From contig CALGUG010000059.1 of NCBI GenBank assembly GCA_937902315.1, positions 1 to 64,000 on the forward strand: DNA of 64,000 bases, given 5' to 3'. The notes beneath the pieces were generated by a model. The model was given only the letters and a program-made list of their open reading frames with translations, did no database searches and was not told where the DNA came from. This stretch comes from an uncultured Chloroflexales bacterium. Its GTDB lineage: Bacteria > Chloroflexota > Chloroflexia > Chloroflexales > Chloroflexaceae. Position 1 is the stretch's first letter; each line of letters starts with the position of its first letter. Shown here piece after piece: positions 28,550 to 37,108 of the stretch. The position numbers were made by a program, and so were the translations under genes.

Positions 28550-30220
28550 ATGCGACGAATACGAACGAGCTTGCTCTTGATGGCACTGCTTGGCTTGTTA
28601 TCGGCCTGTTCGCTGGGCTTGGGTCAAGCCGAGCCGACCGAAGTGCCGCTTATTTTGGTAGCAACGACCGAACCGGAGGCCGGCACTACCCCTGCTCAGC
28701 CGAACCAGCCCGTTACAGATCCTTCTGCAACCCAAGGAAATGGGAGCGATAACCCAGCAGATGCTAGCCCGACCGCTGCGGCAAACACGCCGGACCAGCA
28801 ATCGGACACACCTCTCGCCAGCAATGGGACGATCACCTTCGCATTCGATGCCTTTCCCAGCTACTACCCAGGTATTTTGATAGAGGTTGAAGGCTTGCTT
28901 GCAAAACGGGGCTATGAACTAGAATTGGTTCCCTTTGGCTTGCAAGAACAGAACGATTTCTCGGAAGTAGAGCGTTTTGAGAAGCTACGCAGCGGCGAGT
29001 GGGATGTTTTGGCGACCACGCTCGACGGTTTCGCGCGTTATGCCGACCCCAGCACGGGCGCGATCACTACGATTATCGATGAGAGCGCTGGCGCAGATAA
29101 GCTGGTGGCCAAACCAGAGATCACAACCATTAACGCTTTGCGCGGCCAGCGAATCGCCTATAGCGAAGGCAGTGTGGGCGAGTTCTTCCTCTACTACTCT
29201 TTGAGTCTGGCTGGTTTGGGGCCGAGCGATGTGGTCTTGGTGCCCAAAGAAAGCGTCACCGATGCGGTAGCCGCCTATTTGCGGGGTGAGGCCGATGCAG
29301 TTTCGGCTTGGGAGCCAGACGTTTTAGAGGCTGAACAGGCGGGCGCCCATGTCTTGATCGCTTCGGATCGTTTGCGCGCGATTTTAGATGTTTTGGTCAG
29401 CTCGCGCCCCAGCATCGACAATAAGCGTGAGGGCTTGCAAGCCTTCCATGATGCCTGGTACGAAGCGCTCAAGCTGATGACCGATAATCAGGCAGCAGCG
29501 GAACAAGCTTTGATCAGCTGGGGCCACGATGGCTGGAGCGGGATCGCAGCAGAGGGTGATCTGGCGGCCTCGCTCGAGAGCTTGGCTCAGGCCAACCTTG
29601 GCGCGAATCAGTTGGCCTTCCGTTCGAGCGACCTGCTGATCGATCGTTTAGACCAAGCCCAGACGATCTGGCGCAACGCAGGCCAGAATCCGCCCGAGGC
29701 CGATCTGAGCCAGATGATCGACGGGCGCTTTGTGAACGGTAGCGCCCAGCAACAAGAGCTGTTTGGCACAACCCCGCCCGTGAATAGCTCCTTCCTACTG
29801 ACGGCGCGCATTGACCTGCCACAATTGAGCGATCAAGAGCAACAAAACGCCCAAGAGGTGGTGCAACTGCCGCTGGAGAAGATCGATTTCGAGCCGGACA
29901 GCCAGCGTTTGACGGCCCAAGCTATGCAAGATTTAAGCGAACAGGTCTTGCCCGTTTTGCGTAGCTCAAGTCTCTATCTGAAGATCGACGGCAGCTCGGC
30001 TTGGCCCGGCCCAGAAGGACGTTTCAACGCCGATGAGATTCGGGAATTCGCCTTGAGCCGTGCGAACAGCGTCGCGACGTATTTGGTACAGCAAGGTTTG
30101 AATCCGAATCGCTTGATTATTGGAACGCTCGATCCGAAGTTCCCCAATAGTGTCAATGAGGAGGAGCTGAGCCAAGATCGCATCGTGCGATTTACCTTGG
30201 TTGCTCCTGCGGGACGTTAG
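28550..30220 (+). CDS. Lipoprotein: NMT1-type binding domain fused to OmpA domain
   Basis: A 556-residue lipoprotein. Signal peptide with lipobox LLSAC (C20), a Thr/Pro/Ala-rich linker to about 95, then a periplasmic-binding-protein type II domain of the nitrate/taurine/thiamine-precursor (NMT1/SsuA) kind (TFAFDAFPSYYPG through about residue 330), and a C-terminal OmpA-like peptidoglycan-binding domain (IDFEPDSQRLT ... ALSRANSVATYLVQQGLNPNRLI). The start at 28550 stands 8 bases after GGGAGGAG; two ATGs lie a few bases upstream. No permease or ATPase is adjacent. The fusion suggests a wall-tethered sensor or receptor rather than a normal transporter subunit, perhaps feeding the upstream kinase. 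Confidence 0.85.
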   Translation: MRRIRTSLLLMALLGLLSACSLGLGQAEPTEVPLILVATTEPEAGTTPAQPNQPVTDPSATQGNGSDNPADASPTAAANTPDQQSDTPLASNGTITFAFDAFPSYYPGILIEVEGLLAKRGYELELVPFGLQEQNDFSEVERFEKLRSGEWDVLATTLDGFARYADPSTGAITTIIDESAGADKLVAKPEITTINALRGQRIAYSEGSVGEFFLYYSLSLAGLGPSDVVLVPKESVTDAVAAYLRGEADAVSAWEPDVLEAEQAGAHVLIASDRLRAILDVLVSSRPSIDNKREGLQAFHDAWYEALKLMTDNQAAAEQALISWGHDGWSGIAAEGDLAASLESLAQANLGANQLAFRSSDLLIDRLDQAQTIWRNAGQNPPEADLSQMIDGRFVNGSAQQQELFGTTPPVNSSFLLTARIDLPQLSDQEQQNAQEVVQLPLEKIDFEPDSQRLTAQAMQDLSEQVLPVLRSSSLYLKIDGSSAWPGPEGRFNADEIREFALSRANSVATYLVQQGLNPNRLIIGTLDPKFPNSVNEEELSQDRIVRFTLVAPAGR

Positions 30221-30244
30221 CTTTTGAGGTGTCTTGTGTAAGCG

Positions 30245-30281
30245 AAAGTGTGAACAGGCTTGCAAGGCTTGTTCACACTTT
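30245..30281 (+). terminator. Intrinsic terminator after lipoprotein gene
   Basis: AAAGTGTGAACAGGC / GCTTGTTCACACTTT, 15 bp with one G-T pair and a 7-base loop, then TTTTG. Confidence 0.9.
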
Positions 30282-30310
30282 TTTGTTTGTGAGGGTTGGC
30301 TTTTGTACTA

Positions 30311-30435
30311 ATACCAAATTCGCTAGATCACTTACTTTTTGGCCTTCGGCAGAGCGGAACGTGACTCTTTTTGCCTTTCCTCAGTTTTTGTTTTCCTGCG
30401 TTGAGAGAGTACGACTCTTTTAACGGATTTGGTAT
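30311..30435 (-). repeat. Family A repeat, short form, inverted
   Basis: 125 bp with ATACCAAATTCG at the left and CGGATTTGGTAT at the right; the body reads as the reverse complement of the 3100 copy (GGCCTTCGGCAGAGCGGAAC). Confidence 0.9.
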
Positions 30436-30511
30436 AACTCTGTTTGAATTGTGGCGTTTTCGGGCGCTGATGAGGCACAGCTAGCAGACTGTTGGAGCGA
30501 GCGCCCCGTTG

Positions 30512-30530
30512 GTAGCCGTAGGCGGACGCG
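30512..30530 (+). repeat. Family B core repeat
   Basis: Exact core followed by CTAGAAGCCGAATGGGAGC, between the convergent lipoprotein and AlkZ-like genes. Confidence 0.85.
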
Positions 30531-30596
30531 CTAGAAGCCGAATGGGAGCTAGAGCCCTTACCGCCAGCGTTTTGGAAGAAAGAAGCGGATTGAAGA

Positions 30597-31682
30597 TTAC
30601 TCTTGTAGGATCTGGGCGGGACTTGTAAGGCCAAGGTAGCGAGCGTAGTGGTCGGCGGCGCTTTGCAGGGCGGCCTGTTCGATTTGATCGCTGGCCTCGA
30701 AGACTTGGGGCGTAAGGTTGAGCTGATCTTTCTTTAGGCTGCGCTTCCAAGTGCCAACCACGCGGCCACGATAGACGATGATCGGAAAGAAGACGCCGTT
30801 GCCTCCCGGCACAATGTAGTTGGCATGGCTGGGGTCGAGCACGGCATCGCGCTGGCCGTAACCGAGCAGGTATTCGTCGAAGCCGGGCAGCAGATAGAGC
30901 GCATCGGGCTTTGATCCGACAGGATCTAGCTCGCGATCGAACCAATAGGTTTGCTCATCGATGGTGCGGGATTGGAGCTGGCTGGCGACGCTTTCTAAGG
31001 CGCGGCGGGCTGCGGTGATAGGCATGCCCGACCAAGTTATAAAGTCTTGCAGGGTGGCGGGGCCGCGCGAGCGAAAGTAGCTGAGGGCCAGACGCTGCAT
31101 GGCTTCTTCGCTTGGCAGAGGATCTTCAGGCGGGCAGATCTCGTCAATCAAAGCGAAGAGCGGATTGTTTTTGGCTGCATTGAGCTGACAGATCACTCCT
31201 TGAAGCGAGACCTGTTGCAGGATATGAATGCCGCGCTGGCCGCTAGTAACAATGCCCTCGGCTTCGAGCAGAGCAAGCAGGCTGCGGCGATCGAGGCGTT
31301 TGCCACCGCTTAGGGCTTGTTCGATGATCGAACGACTGCGCGTAAAGGTAGCTTGATCGAGCTCTAGCTCGCGATGGCGGCGGCCACGTTGTTGCAGCAG
31401 GCGCTCGGCGAACAGCCCGAGCATCCAACGCAGATCGCTGAGCGCCAACATGTGCAGTGTGCCGCGCATCAGCCAGGTGCGCACGATCTGAGTTTGCTCG
31501 ATCAGCGCCTCGATCTGTTGCTCATTGACGGCGCTGCGCAGGCCGATGGCCCACTTGGCGTGGCCGTAGTCTTGGCCCTGAATCGCAACGAGCCTGCGCA
31601 AGATCTCAAGCGGCTGTTCGCTTTGGGGGCGGCTGATCGCTTGACTTGCGAGGCGCAGGCAGGCGAGTTCCTGAACGGACAT
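30597..31682 (-). CDS. Winged-helix DNA-binding protein, AlkZ/HTH_42-like
   Basis: A 361-residue protein of the HTH_42 superfamily, which includes the AlkZ/YcaQ DNA glycosylases that remove bulky or cross-linked bases. The N-terminal part has IQGQDYGHAKWAIGLR; the QGQ triad matches the Q-x-Q catalytic motif of AlkZ-type glycosylases. TWLMRGTLHML and the C-terminal LPGFDEYLLGY ... VVGTWKR are also family landmarks. Many members in this branch are annotated only as winged-helix proteins, so glycosylase activity is plausible but not certain. AGGAAG stands 8 bases before the ATG. It is a single-gene unit. Confidence 0.8.
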   Translation of the reverse strand: MSVQELACLRLASQAISRPQSEQPLEILRRLVAIQGQDYGHAKWAIGLRSAVNEQQIEALIEQTQIVRTWLMRGTLHMLALSDLRWMLGLFAERLLQQRGRRHRELELDQATFTRSRSIIEQALSGGKRLDRRSLLALLEAEGIVTSGQRGIHILQQVSLQGVICQLNAAKNNPLFALIDEICPPEDPLPSEEAMQRLALSYFRSRGPATLQDFITWSGMPITAARRALESVASQLQSRTIDEQTYWFDRELDPVGSKPDALYLLPGFDEYLLGYGQRDAVLDPSHANYIVPGGNGVFFPIIVYRGRVVGTWKRSLKKDQLNLTPQVFEASDQIEQAALQSAADHYARYLGLTSPAQILQE

Positions 31683-32017
31683 GCCTTCTTCCTTTCTGGC
31701 TTTAACAGGTTGGGTTAGAAACGGCGTGAGACGAGCTTTATTCGAGATGAGGTGGTGTAGTTTTGGAACGGCTTCGCTGAGCTTCGCTGGCGCTAGAGCC
31801 GACGGTTGTGGCGATGATGTTGCTGCTCGATGCTTGTGGAAATGCGAAGGCTAGAGAAGTCCATAGCTGTATTGTAGCATCTTGGGCCGAACGCTTTGAG
31901 CTTGAGATCTTGATGTATAGTAGAGGGCGAACTGCCAAGTAGAATCTTGAACATGCTCGCTTGCATGGTAGCGCACTACAGAGCTGGCGCTATTTGTGGC
32001 GTGTCTCTAGGTTTGTA
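31683..32017. other. Intergene, no gene seen
   Basis: Upstream region of the AlkZ-like gene. I find no open frame with a ribosome site, no strong promoter and no clear repeat before the family A copies begin at 32018. Confidence 0.3.
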
Positions 32018-32183
32018 ATACCAAATTCGGTAGATCACTTACTTTTTGGCCTTCGGCAGAGCGGAACGTGACTCTTTTTGGTGTGTGAGATTTCGCGCGG
32101 CAGCGCGAAATCTCACACAACCCTTTTCCCGGCTTTCCGTTTTTCTGAGCGAAGAGCATGCAGGCTTTAAATGGATTTGGTAT
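32018..32183 (-). repeat. Family A repeat, long form, inverted
   Basis: Left end ATACCAAATTCGG, right end GGATTTGGTAT. Hairpin stem GTGTGAGATTTCGCG (32083-32097) with perfect complement at 32104-32118. Confidence 0.9.
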
Positions 32184-32288
32184 CACTTACTTTTTGGCCT
32201 TCGGCAGAGCGGAACGTGACTCTTTTTCTTTCCTCGGTTTCTGTTTTCCTGCGTTGAGAGAGTACAACTCTTTTAACGGATTTGGTGT
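32184..32288 (-). repeat. Family A repeat, short form, fused to previous copy
   Basis: Shares the TAT boundary with the preceding element and lacks its own left end. Right end CGGATTTGGTGT. The ribosome site AAGGAG of the adenosyltransferase gene begins one base after it. Confidence 0.9.
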
Positions 32289-32302
32289 AAGGAGACGTTC
32301 TC

Positions 32303-32854
32303 GTGAAGATATATACGAAAACGGGCGATAGCGGCGAGACGGGCTTGTGGGGCGGTCAGCGCGTTCCCAAAGATTCGTTGCGCGTTGCTGCCTATGGCAC
32401 GATCGATGAGTGCAATGCTGCGATCGGCTTGGCGCGGTCGTATGGCCTGCCCGAAGATCTCGATAGTGATTTGGAACGCATTCAGAACCAGCTGTTTGTG
32501 CTCGGTTCTGATCTTGCGACCCCGGGCGATAAGACACGCATCGAGCGGGTGGGCGACGAAGAGATCGCGTTTTTAGAGCAGACGATCGATCGTATGGATG
32601 CTGAGCTGCCCGCTATGCGCCAGTTTATCTTACCGGGTGGATCAACTGCTGCGGCGGCTTTACACCTTGCGCGCACAGTCTGCCGACGGGCTGAACGCGA
32701 GTGTGTGACACTGCAACGCAGCGAGGAGATCAATCCCAAGGTGGGAATCTATTTGAACCGTTTGTCGGATCTGTTGTTTGTGGCGGCACGGCTCGCCAAC
32801 CAGCGCGCTGGCGTGCAAGACATCCCTTGGGATGGTGGGCGCCGTCGTTCTTAG
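32303..32854 (+). CDS. Cob(I)alamin adenosyltransferase, PduO type
   Basis: A 183-residue ATP:corrinoid adenosyltransferase, which makes adenosylcobalamin from ATP and cob(I)alamin. Landmarks are the N-terminal ATP-binding segment YTKTGDSGETGL, the VAAYGTIDECNA helix, the LPGGS turn and the CRRAERE helix with the ATP-contact Arg residues, then LNRLSDLLFVAAR. It starts with GTG, with AAGGAG 8 bases upstream. Its ribosome site lies right at the edge of a family A repeat and another family A copy begins 7 bases after its stop, so the gene is enclosed by directly repeated elements. No other cobalamin gene is nearby and no cobalamin riboswitch is visible. Confidence 0.93.
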   Translation: MKIYTKTGDSGETGLWGGQRVPKDSLRVAAYGTIDECNAAIGLARSYGLPEDLDSDLERIQNQLFVLGSDLATPGDKTRIERVGDEEIAFLEQTIDRMDAELPAMRQFILPGGSTAAAALHLARTVCRRAERECVTLQRSEEINPKVGIYLNRLSDLLFVAARLANQRAGVQDIPWDGGRRRS

Positions 32855-32860
32855 CAGTTG

Positions 32861-32986
32861 ATACCAAATCCAGTTGCTGAGTCTCTATGTGGCCTTCGGC
32901 AGAGTGGAACTTGATTCGCTCAAACGCTTTCCCCGTTTTTGTTTTTCTGTGCTCTAAGAGCGCAGGTCTTTAAACGGATTTGGTAT
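32861..32986 (-). repeat. Family A repeat, short form, inverted
   Basis: 126 bp, ends ATACCAAATCC and CGGATTTGGTAT. Same orientation as the two copies upstream of the adenosyltransferase gene. Confidence 0.9.
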
Positions 32987-33078
32987 GAGCCAGGTGAAGT
33001 TGATGGATAGCCTGAGCAGTAATCGCAAGAACGGTAGTATAATCGCAACGGCTGCTTAACGGGCGTGTAGGGGGAGAT

Positions 33079-34083
33079 ATGCCGGAGTTACGTCAGAACA
33101 TTGCGACCCGCGAATGGGTTATTATTGCGACCGAGCGGGCGCGGCGACCCGAGGAGTTTGTCCAACCTGCGACCGAGAATCTGGAAGAACGACCAGCCTA
33201 TTCCGATAGTTGTCCGTTTTGCCCGGGCAACGAAGAGATGGATCTCGAACAGCTGCGCCTTCCAGCTAGCGGTGATTGGCAGTTACGGGTGGTAAAAAAT
33301 CGCTATCCGGCTTTGCAGGAAGAGGGAATTCGCCACGAGATCGATTATGGCATGTACAACGCCATTTCGGGCGTTGGTCACCACGAGGTGATTATCGAAT
33401 CGCGGCTGCACAATACCTGCCCAGCCCTTGAGACTGTCGAAGAGGTCGAACGTACACTGTTGGCGTTCAAACTGCGGGGCGCTCTGATCCAAGAAGATCG
33501 CCGGATCGAGCAGATTATTTACTTTAAGAACCACGGTTTGACCGCCGGGGCTTCGTTGGTGCATCCACATACCCAACTGATTGCTTTGCCGGTTGTGCCT
33601 TACAACATTCTGCAGCGTGTAAATGAGCAATTGCACTATTACAATGCTCATCGTGAATGCGTGATTTGCCGTATGGTTCGCGAAGAGGCCGCAGCGGGCA
33701 TGCGGGTGGTGGCCGAGAGCGAACACTTTATAGCATTTATTCCGTTTGCAGCCTATTCGCCCTTCCACCTTTGGATCGTACCACGCCGCCATATGGGCAA
33801 TTACCTCGATATTAACGACGAGGAACTGCGTGATTTAAGTGTGCAGTTGCGCACGGTTTTGCGTCGGATCTATATCGGCCTCAACAACCCCGACTATAAC
33901 TATGTGATCCGCACCGCGCCTGTGACGATGAGTCGCAACAATTATATGCACTGGTATGTAACGATCATTCCACGGGTGATGCGTTCTGCGGGCTTTGAGA
34001 TGGGCTCGGGGATGTTCATCAATACGGCGCTGCCCGAGGAGAGCGCACGTTTTTTGCGCGAAGTGGTATTGCCTCCCGAATAG
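33079..34083 (+). CDS. galT: Galactose-1-phosphate uridylyltransferase
   Basis: A 334-residue GalT of the HIT superfamily, which exchanges UMP between UDP-glucose and galactose-1-phosphate in the Leloir pathway. The active site HPHTQ is at about 162-166 (second His is the nucleophile). C45 and C48 in CPFC fit the zinc site, and the C-terminal half repeats the fold, ending with MHWYVTIIPR and GSGMFIN. GGGGGAG precedes the ATG. No galK or galE is adjacent, though a GH35 beta-galactosidase lies 15 kb away and could supply galactose. Single-gene unit ended by a hairpin. Confidence 0.93.
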   Translation: MPELRQNIATREWVIIATERARRPEEFVQPATENLEERPAYSDSCPFCPGNEEMDLEQLRLPASGDWQLRVVKNRYPALQEEGIRHEIDYGMYNAISGVGHHEVIIESRLHNTCPALETVEEVERTLLAFKLRGALIQEDRRIEQIIYFKNHGLTAGASLVHPHTQLIALPVVPYNILQRVNEQLHYYNAHRECVICRMVREEAAAGMRVVAESEHFIAFIPFAAYSPFHLWIVPRRHMGNYLDINDEELRDLSVQLRTVLRRIYIGLNNPDYNYVIRTAPVTMSRNNYMHWYVTIIPRVMRSAGFEMGSGMFINTALPEESARFLREVVLPPE

Positions 34084-34105
34084 AGCCGAGCGCGAACAAG
34101 AAACG

Positions 34106-34139
34106 AAGAGGGATGCGGCGATTTTGCTCCATCCCTCTT
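34106..34139 (+). terminator. Terminator after galT
   Basis: AAGAGGGATG / CATCCCTCTT, 10-bp perfect stem, followed by GTGTTTT. Confidence 0.8.
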
Positions 34140-34188
34140 GTGTTTTACAGGGGCGGCTAAGTTGATTTCCATCAAAAAAGGCTCTAAC

Positions 34189-34207
34189 CGCGTCCGCCTT
34201 CGGCTAC
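34189..34207 (-). repeat. Family B core repeat (one base changed)
   Basis: CGCGTCCGCCTTCGGCTAC, about 105 bp after the galT stop. Confidence 0.8.
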
Positions 34208-34297
34208 AAAGTCGCCATCCTCCCAGACGGGCGGCCTTTGCGCAGCTTGCGCAGCCTTGCGCTGCTTTCGCCGCTTTCTCCTGCTCAGCGCCTTATC

Positions 34298-34420
34298 ATA
34301 GCGAATCCGATAGCTCTATTTCTGCTTGGCCTTCGGCAGAGCGGCACTTGACCATACAACTCTTTCCCAGCTTTCGTTGCTCTAGGTTGCGAGAACAAAG
34401 CTTTTAAGCGGATTTAGTAT
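34298..34420 (-). repeat. Family A repeat, short form, inverted, worn ends
   Basis: Body GGCCTTCGGCAGAGCGGCAC is clear; ends read ATAGCGAATCCG and GGATTTAGTAT. Confidence 0.8.
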
Positions 34421-34458
34421 CGAGCTGGCGAGAATCCGAGAGCGTCGGAAGAGCAATG

Positions 34459-34625
34459 ATACCAAATTCGTTTGAAAGACGTGCATTTGCTTAACCCGAG
34501 AAAACAAAACGAGGGAAAGACGTTGTGTGCTATTTCGCGCGACAGCGCGAAATAGCACACAACAAAAAGAGCTACGTTCCACTCTGCCGAAGGCCAAATA
34601 GAAAGTAATCAACCGAATTTGGTAT
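34459..34625 (+). repeat. Family A repeat, long form, intact (recent copy)
   Basis: Differs from 9088-9254 at a single base out of 167, although the flanking DNA is unrelated. Internal 18-bp hairpin with loop CGACAG. Confidence 0.95.
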
Positions 34626-34694
34626 GATACAAACAATTTTGGGGCAGCTTTCGGAACAGGCAGATAGCCCCGCGTTGTGGCGGGCAGGATGTTG

Positions 34695-34713
34695 GTAGCC
34701 GTAGGCGGACGCG
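34695..34713 (+). repeat. Family B core repeat
   Basis: Exact core, 99 bp from the end of the VanW gene, trailing CCAAAAGCC. Confidence 0.85.
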
Positions 34714-34811
34714 CCAAAAGCCTCTTTGGGCTAGAGAGCGCGCCCGCCTGTGTTTTGAAGAACTTCTGCTGGATGTGATGTTAGCAACTCGCTGCGGCGA
34801 TTCGCTTCGAT

Positions 34812-36734
34812 TTAGCCGCCTGTACCGCGCACGAACACGTTCGGCCAAGGCTGGAAGCGAGTGAAGAATGGTTCTGGCTCGCCTTTGACGCCGTTAACGG
34901 TGACGGTGCGGTAGATCAGAATGTCGCGACCGCCACGAGCTGTGTCGCTTTGATAGATCGTGCCAGCCGGACGGGTCGGGTCGTCGAGATAGACCGCTTG
35001 GGTGGGGGCGGGAATCTCGTTGCTGATAACGGGCTGCGAGACTTCGACGCTGCGGTCTTTGGTGCCATAGAGCCGCACCGTCAGCACTTGGTTGACCTCA
35101 TCTACCGTGGCCTGCATCAAGATCCAGTGGCCGGTGTTGTTGAGGAATTTCAGGTCGTTGACGCCGGTAAAGATGGCGGCATCGAGACCTGCGCCATCGC
35201 CGAGCTCGCCCAGACCGTAGCGATCGTACCAACTGATGTAGAACGAGTGGGCATGGCGTTCGGTAATGGGGAGACCGGCCCAGAAGGCCGCTCGGAAGAC
35301 GGTGGTACTGTCTTGGCAGACGCCGCCGCCCCATTCGAGCTGGGTGCGATTGCCGATGATGGCGTAGCCTTCGACGAAACCGTTGGCTTCGGTGACTTCG
35401 CCGAGCTGGGTGTTAAAGGAAAATTCGCTGTCGGGCGGAATCAATACGCCGTCCATACGGGCGGCCCCCGCTTTGATGTTGGTGATGCGGTATTGGGCCG
35501 AGCCAGCAAAGCTGCTCTTGCCTTCGCCGATCAGTTCTACAATGCCCAGGCTGTCGAGCGTGTCGGCGCGCACTTGGGGCTTGAGTTCGTCGACGGGCAG
35601 AGCCAGCGTGCGGGTGATGCCGTGGCTCAGACGCAGGGTATCGCTGATGGCTTGCACCGCATCTTCTTTGCGCAGGCTCCAACCGGTTGTGCCCTCTTGA
35701 ATGATGGTGAGCGCGCCGCCGTTGAAGCGGACACGCGGCTCGGCGCTGCCTGTATCGACCTGAATGGCGAGTTTATCGACCATTTTGCCGAGCCGTTCGG
35801 GCGAGATCGTGACTTGCAGCTCTTGGTCGACCGGGGTTAGGTCGATCAGCTCCGAGATGGTCTTTTGATCCCAGATCCAACTGCGTTCGCCTTGCAACAA
35901 GACCACTGGGCTGCTCAGCAGCTCGCTGGCGGTCTGTTGGGCTTTGATGAGCGCAGTGTCGTTGATGCTCGGCTCGAGTTCGCGGGTGCGAATAGCGACC
36001 TCGCTCGGTTGGAGGTATTGCAGCGCTTGCAAGATATCGTAGCTGGTTTCGTCGGCGAGCATCTGCAAACCCTTCTTCGAGGGTGTGCCGATCACTTTGC
36101 CTTCGGCAACGCTGAGCGCCGCATCGCTGGGCGGTTCTTCGATGGCCGCGCTGAGGCTTTGAAGGTAGCGTAGCATTGCGCCTCGGTCGGCGACGATGCG
36201 GGGCGCAACATCGAGACCGACGCGCCAGATCTGCCACTGGTCTTGTAAGCGTTTGAGCGGATTGCCGCTTCTACCAGCCGAGAGCACGTCGGCAACCGCG
36301 CTATCGAGATCGAATCGCACACCGAGCTGTTGGAAGGTTGGCTGCCAACGTTGATCTTCGAAGACGAGCTGGATCGGCTGATCAAGGAATTCACCGTAGC
36401 GTTCGGCTAACAGGGTGCGCAATTCGTCTTGATCGAGTCCTGCGACATCTTGCCCTTGCACACGAATGTTGGGCAATACGCGGTTCGCATAGGCGATGTC
36501 GATGCCGTATGGCAAGCCAAAGAGAACGATTGCCACGAAGCAGAGCAGCCAAAAGAGGCTGCGCAGAGGCGAGCGACGTTGTAGGCGTTGGGTGCGACGG
36601 GCCTCGACTCGGGCACGACTGTTGGGGCGCCCCGGACGCTCGGGACGATCTGGCTCTGGTTCTTCGTAATAGGTCTCTCTGTTTTGGCGAGCGCGACGAA
36701 TATATGACTTAGACGAATAGTCTTCAATCGGCAT
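34812..36734 (-). CDS. VanW-family wall-associated protein
   Basis: A 640-residue membrane-anchored protein: a basic, Arg-rich cytoplasmic N-terminus (1-57), one membrane helix (about 58-80), two copies of the alpha/beta domain that precedes VanW in this family (about 85-370), the VanW domain (NIKAGAARMDGVLIPPDSEF ... GGGVCQDSTTVFRAAFWAG ... HSFYISWYD), and a short beta-rich tail that may be a partial G5 domain. VanW proteins occur near vancomycin-resistance operons and in wall metabolism; their reaction is not settled. The gene is alone on its strand. A TATAAT lies on the minus strand about 50 bases upstream of the start. Confidence 0.9.
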   Translation of the reverse strand: MPIEDYSSKSYIRRARQNRETYYEEPEPDRPERPGRPNSRARVEARRTQRLQRRSPLRSLFWLLCFVAIVLFGLPYGIDIAYANRVLPNIRVQGQDVAGLDQDELRTLLAERYGEFLDQPIQLVFEDQRWQPTFQQLGVRFDLDSAVADVLSAGRSGNPLKRLQDQWQIWRVGLDVAPRIVADRGAMLRYLQSLSAAIEEPPSDAALSVAEGKVIGTPSKKGLQMLADETSYDILQALQYLQPSEVAIRTRELEPSINDTALIKAQQTASELLSSPVVLLQGERSWIWDQKTISELIDLTPVDQELQVTISPERLGKMVDKLAIQVDTGSAEPRVRFNGGALTIIQEGTTGWSLRKEDAVQAISDTLRLSHGITRTLALPVDELKPQVRADTLDSLGIVELIGEGKSSFAGSAQYRITNIKAGAARMDGVLIPPDSEFSFNTQLGEVTEANGFVEGYAIIGNRTQLEWGGGVCQDSTTVFRAAFWAGLPITERHAHSFYISWYDRYGLGELGDGAGLDAAIFTGVNDLKFLNNTGHWILMQATVDEVNQVLTVRLYGTKDRSVEVSQPVISNEIPAPTQAVYLDDPTRPAGTIYQSDTARGGRDILIYRTVTVNGVKGEPEPFFTRFQPWPNVFVRGTGG

Positions 36735-37108
36735 TGTAGCCTCGCATGGAGAATTGAAGCGGAACCTGTAGGTATGTAGTGCAACATTATAGCATGGACA
36801 AGGCGGCTAACCCAGAGCAGTTTTTGAGCATTTTATTGCGCTCTTACGGCGTTGAGCGCTCGGGCGATGCAGCGAGCGAGAGCGTGGTGTGCTTTGGGAG
36901 CCGCTGTACGTTTGCTCTGCTTTGCTTGTGGTGATGATAGCGCAGCAATGGTCTGCGAAAATGGGAGCGGGTGTGCTACAATAGCGCTTGGTTCGGCGCG
37001 AAGACCAACCCTTCGCACCTAAATTGATCGTGATCGAGCAGAGAGCAATGGTGAGGTGAGTGTTGCCTCGCATTGCTCTTTGCGCGTCTATTCGAGAGGA
37101 ATTGCAAC
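36735..37108. other. Divergent promoter region VanW / helicase
   Basis: Minus-strand TATAAT at 36786-36791 is a good -10 for the VanW gene, though the -35 is poor. A plus-strand TACAAT near 36978 may serve the helicase. No repeat element or gene is seen. Confidence 0.4.

Noticed and set aside
32184..32302. Cobalamin riboswitch before the adenosyltransferase gene
   Set aside because: The leader is a family A repeat; no B12-box-like sequence was seen.
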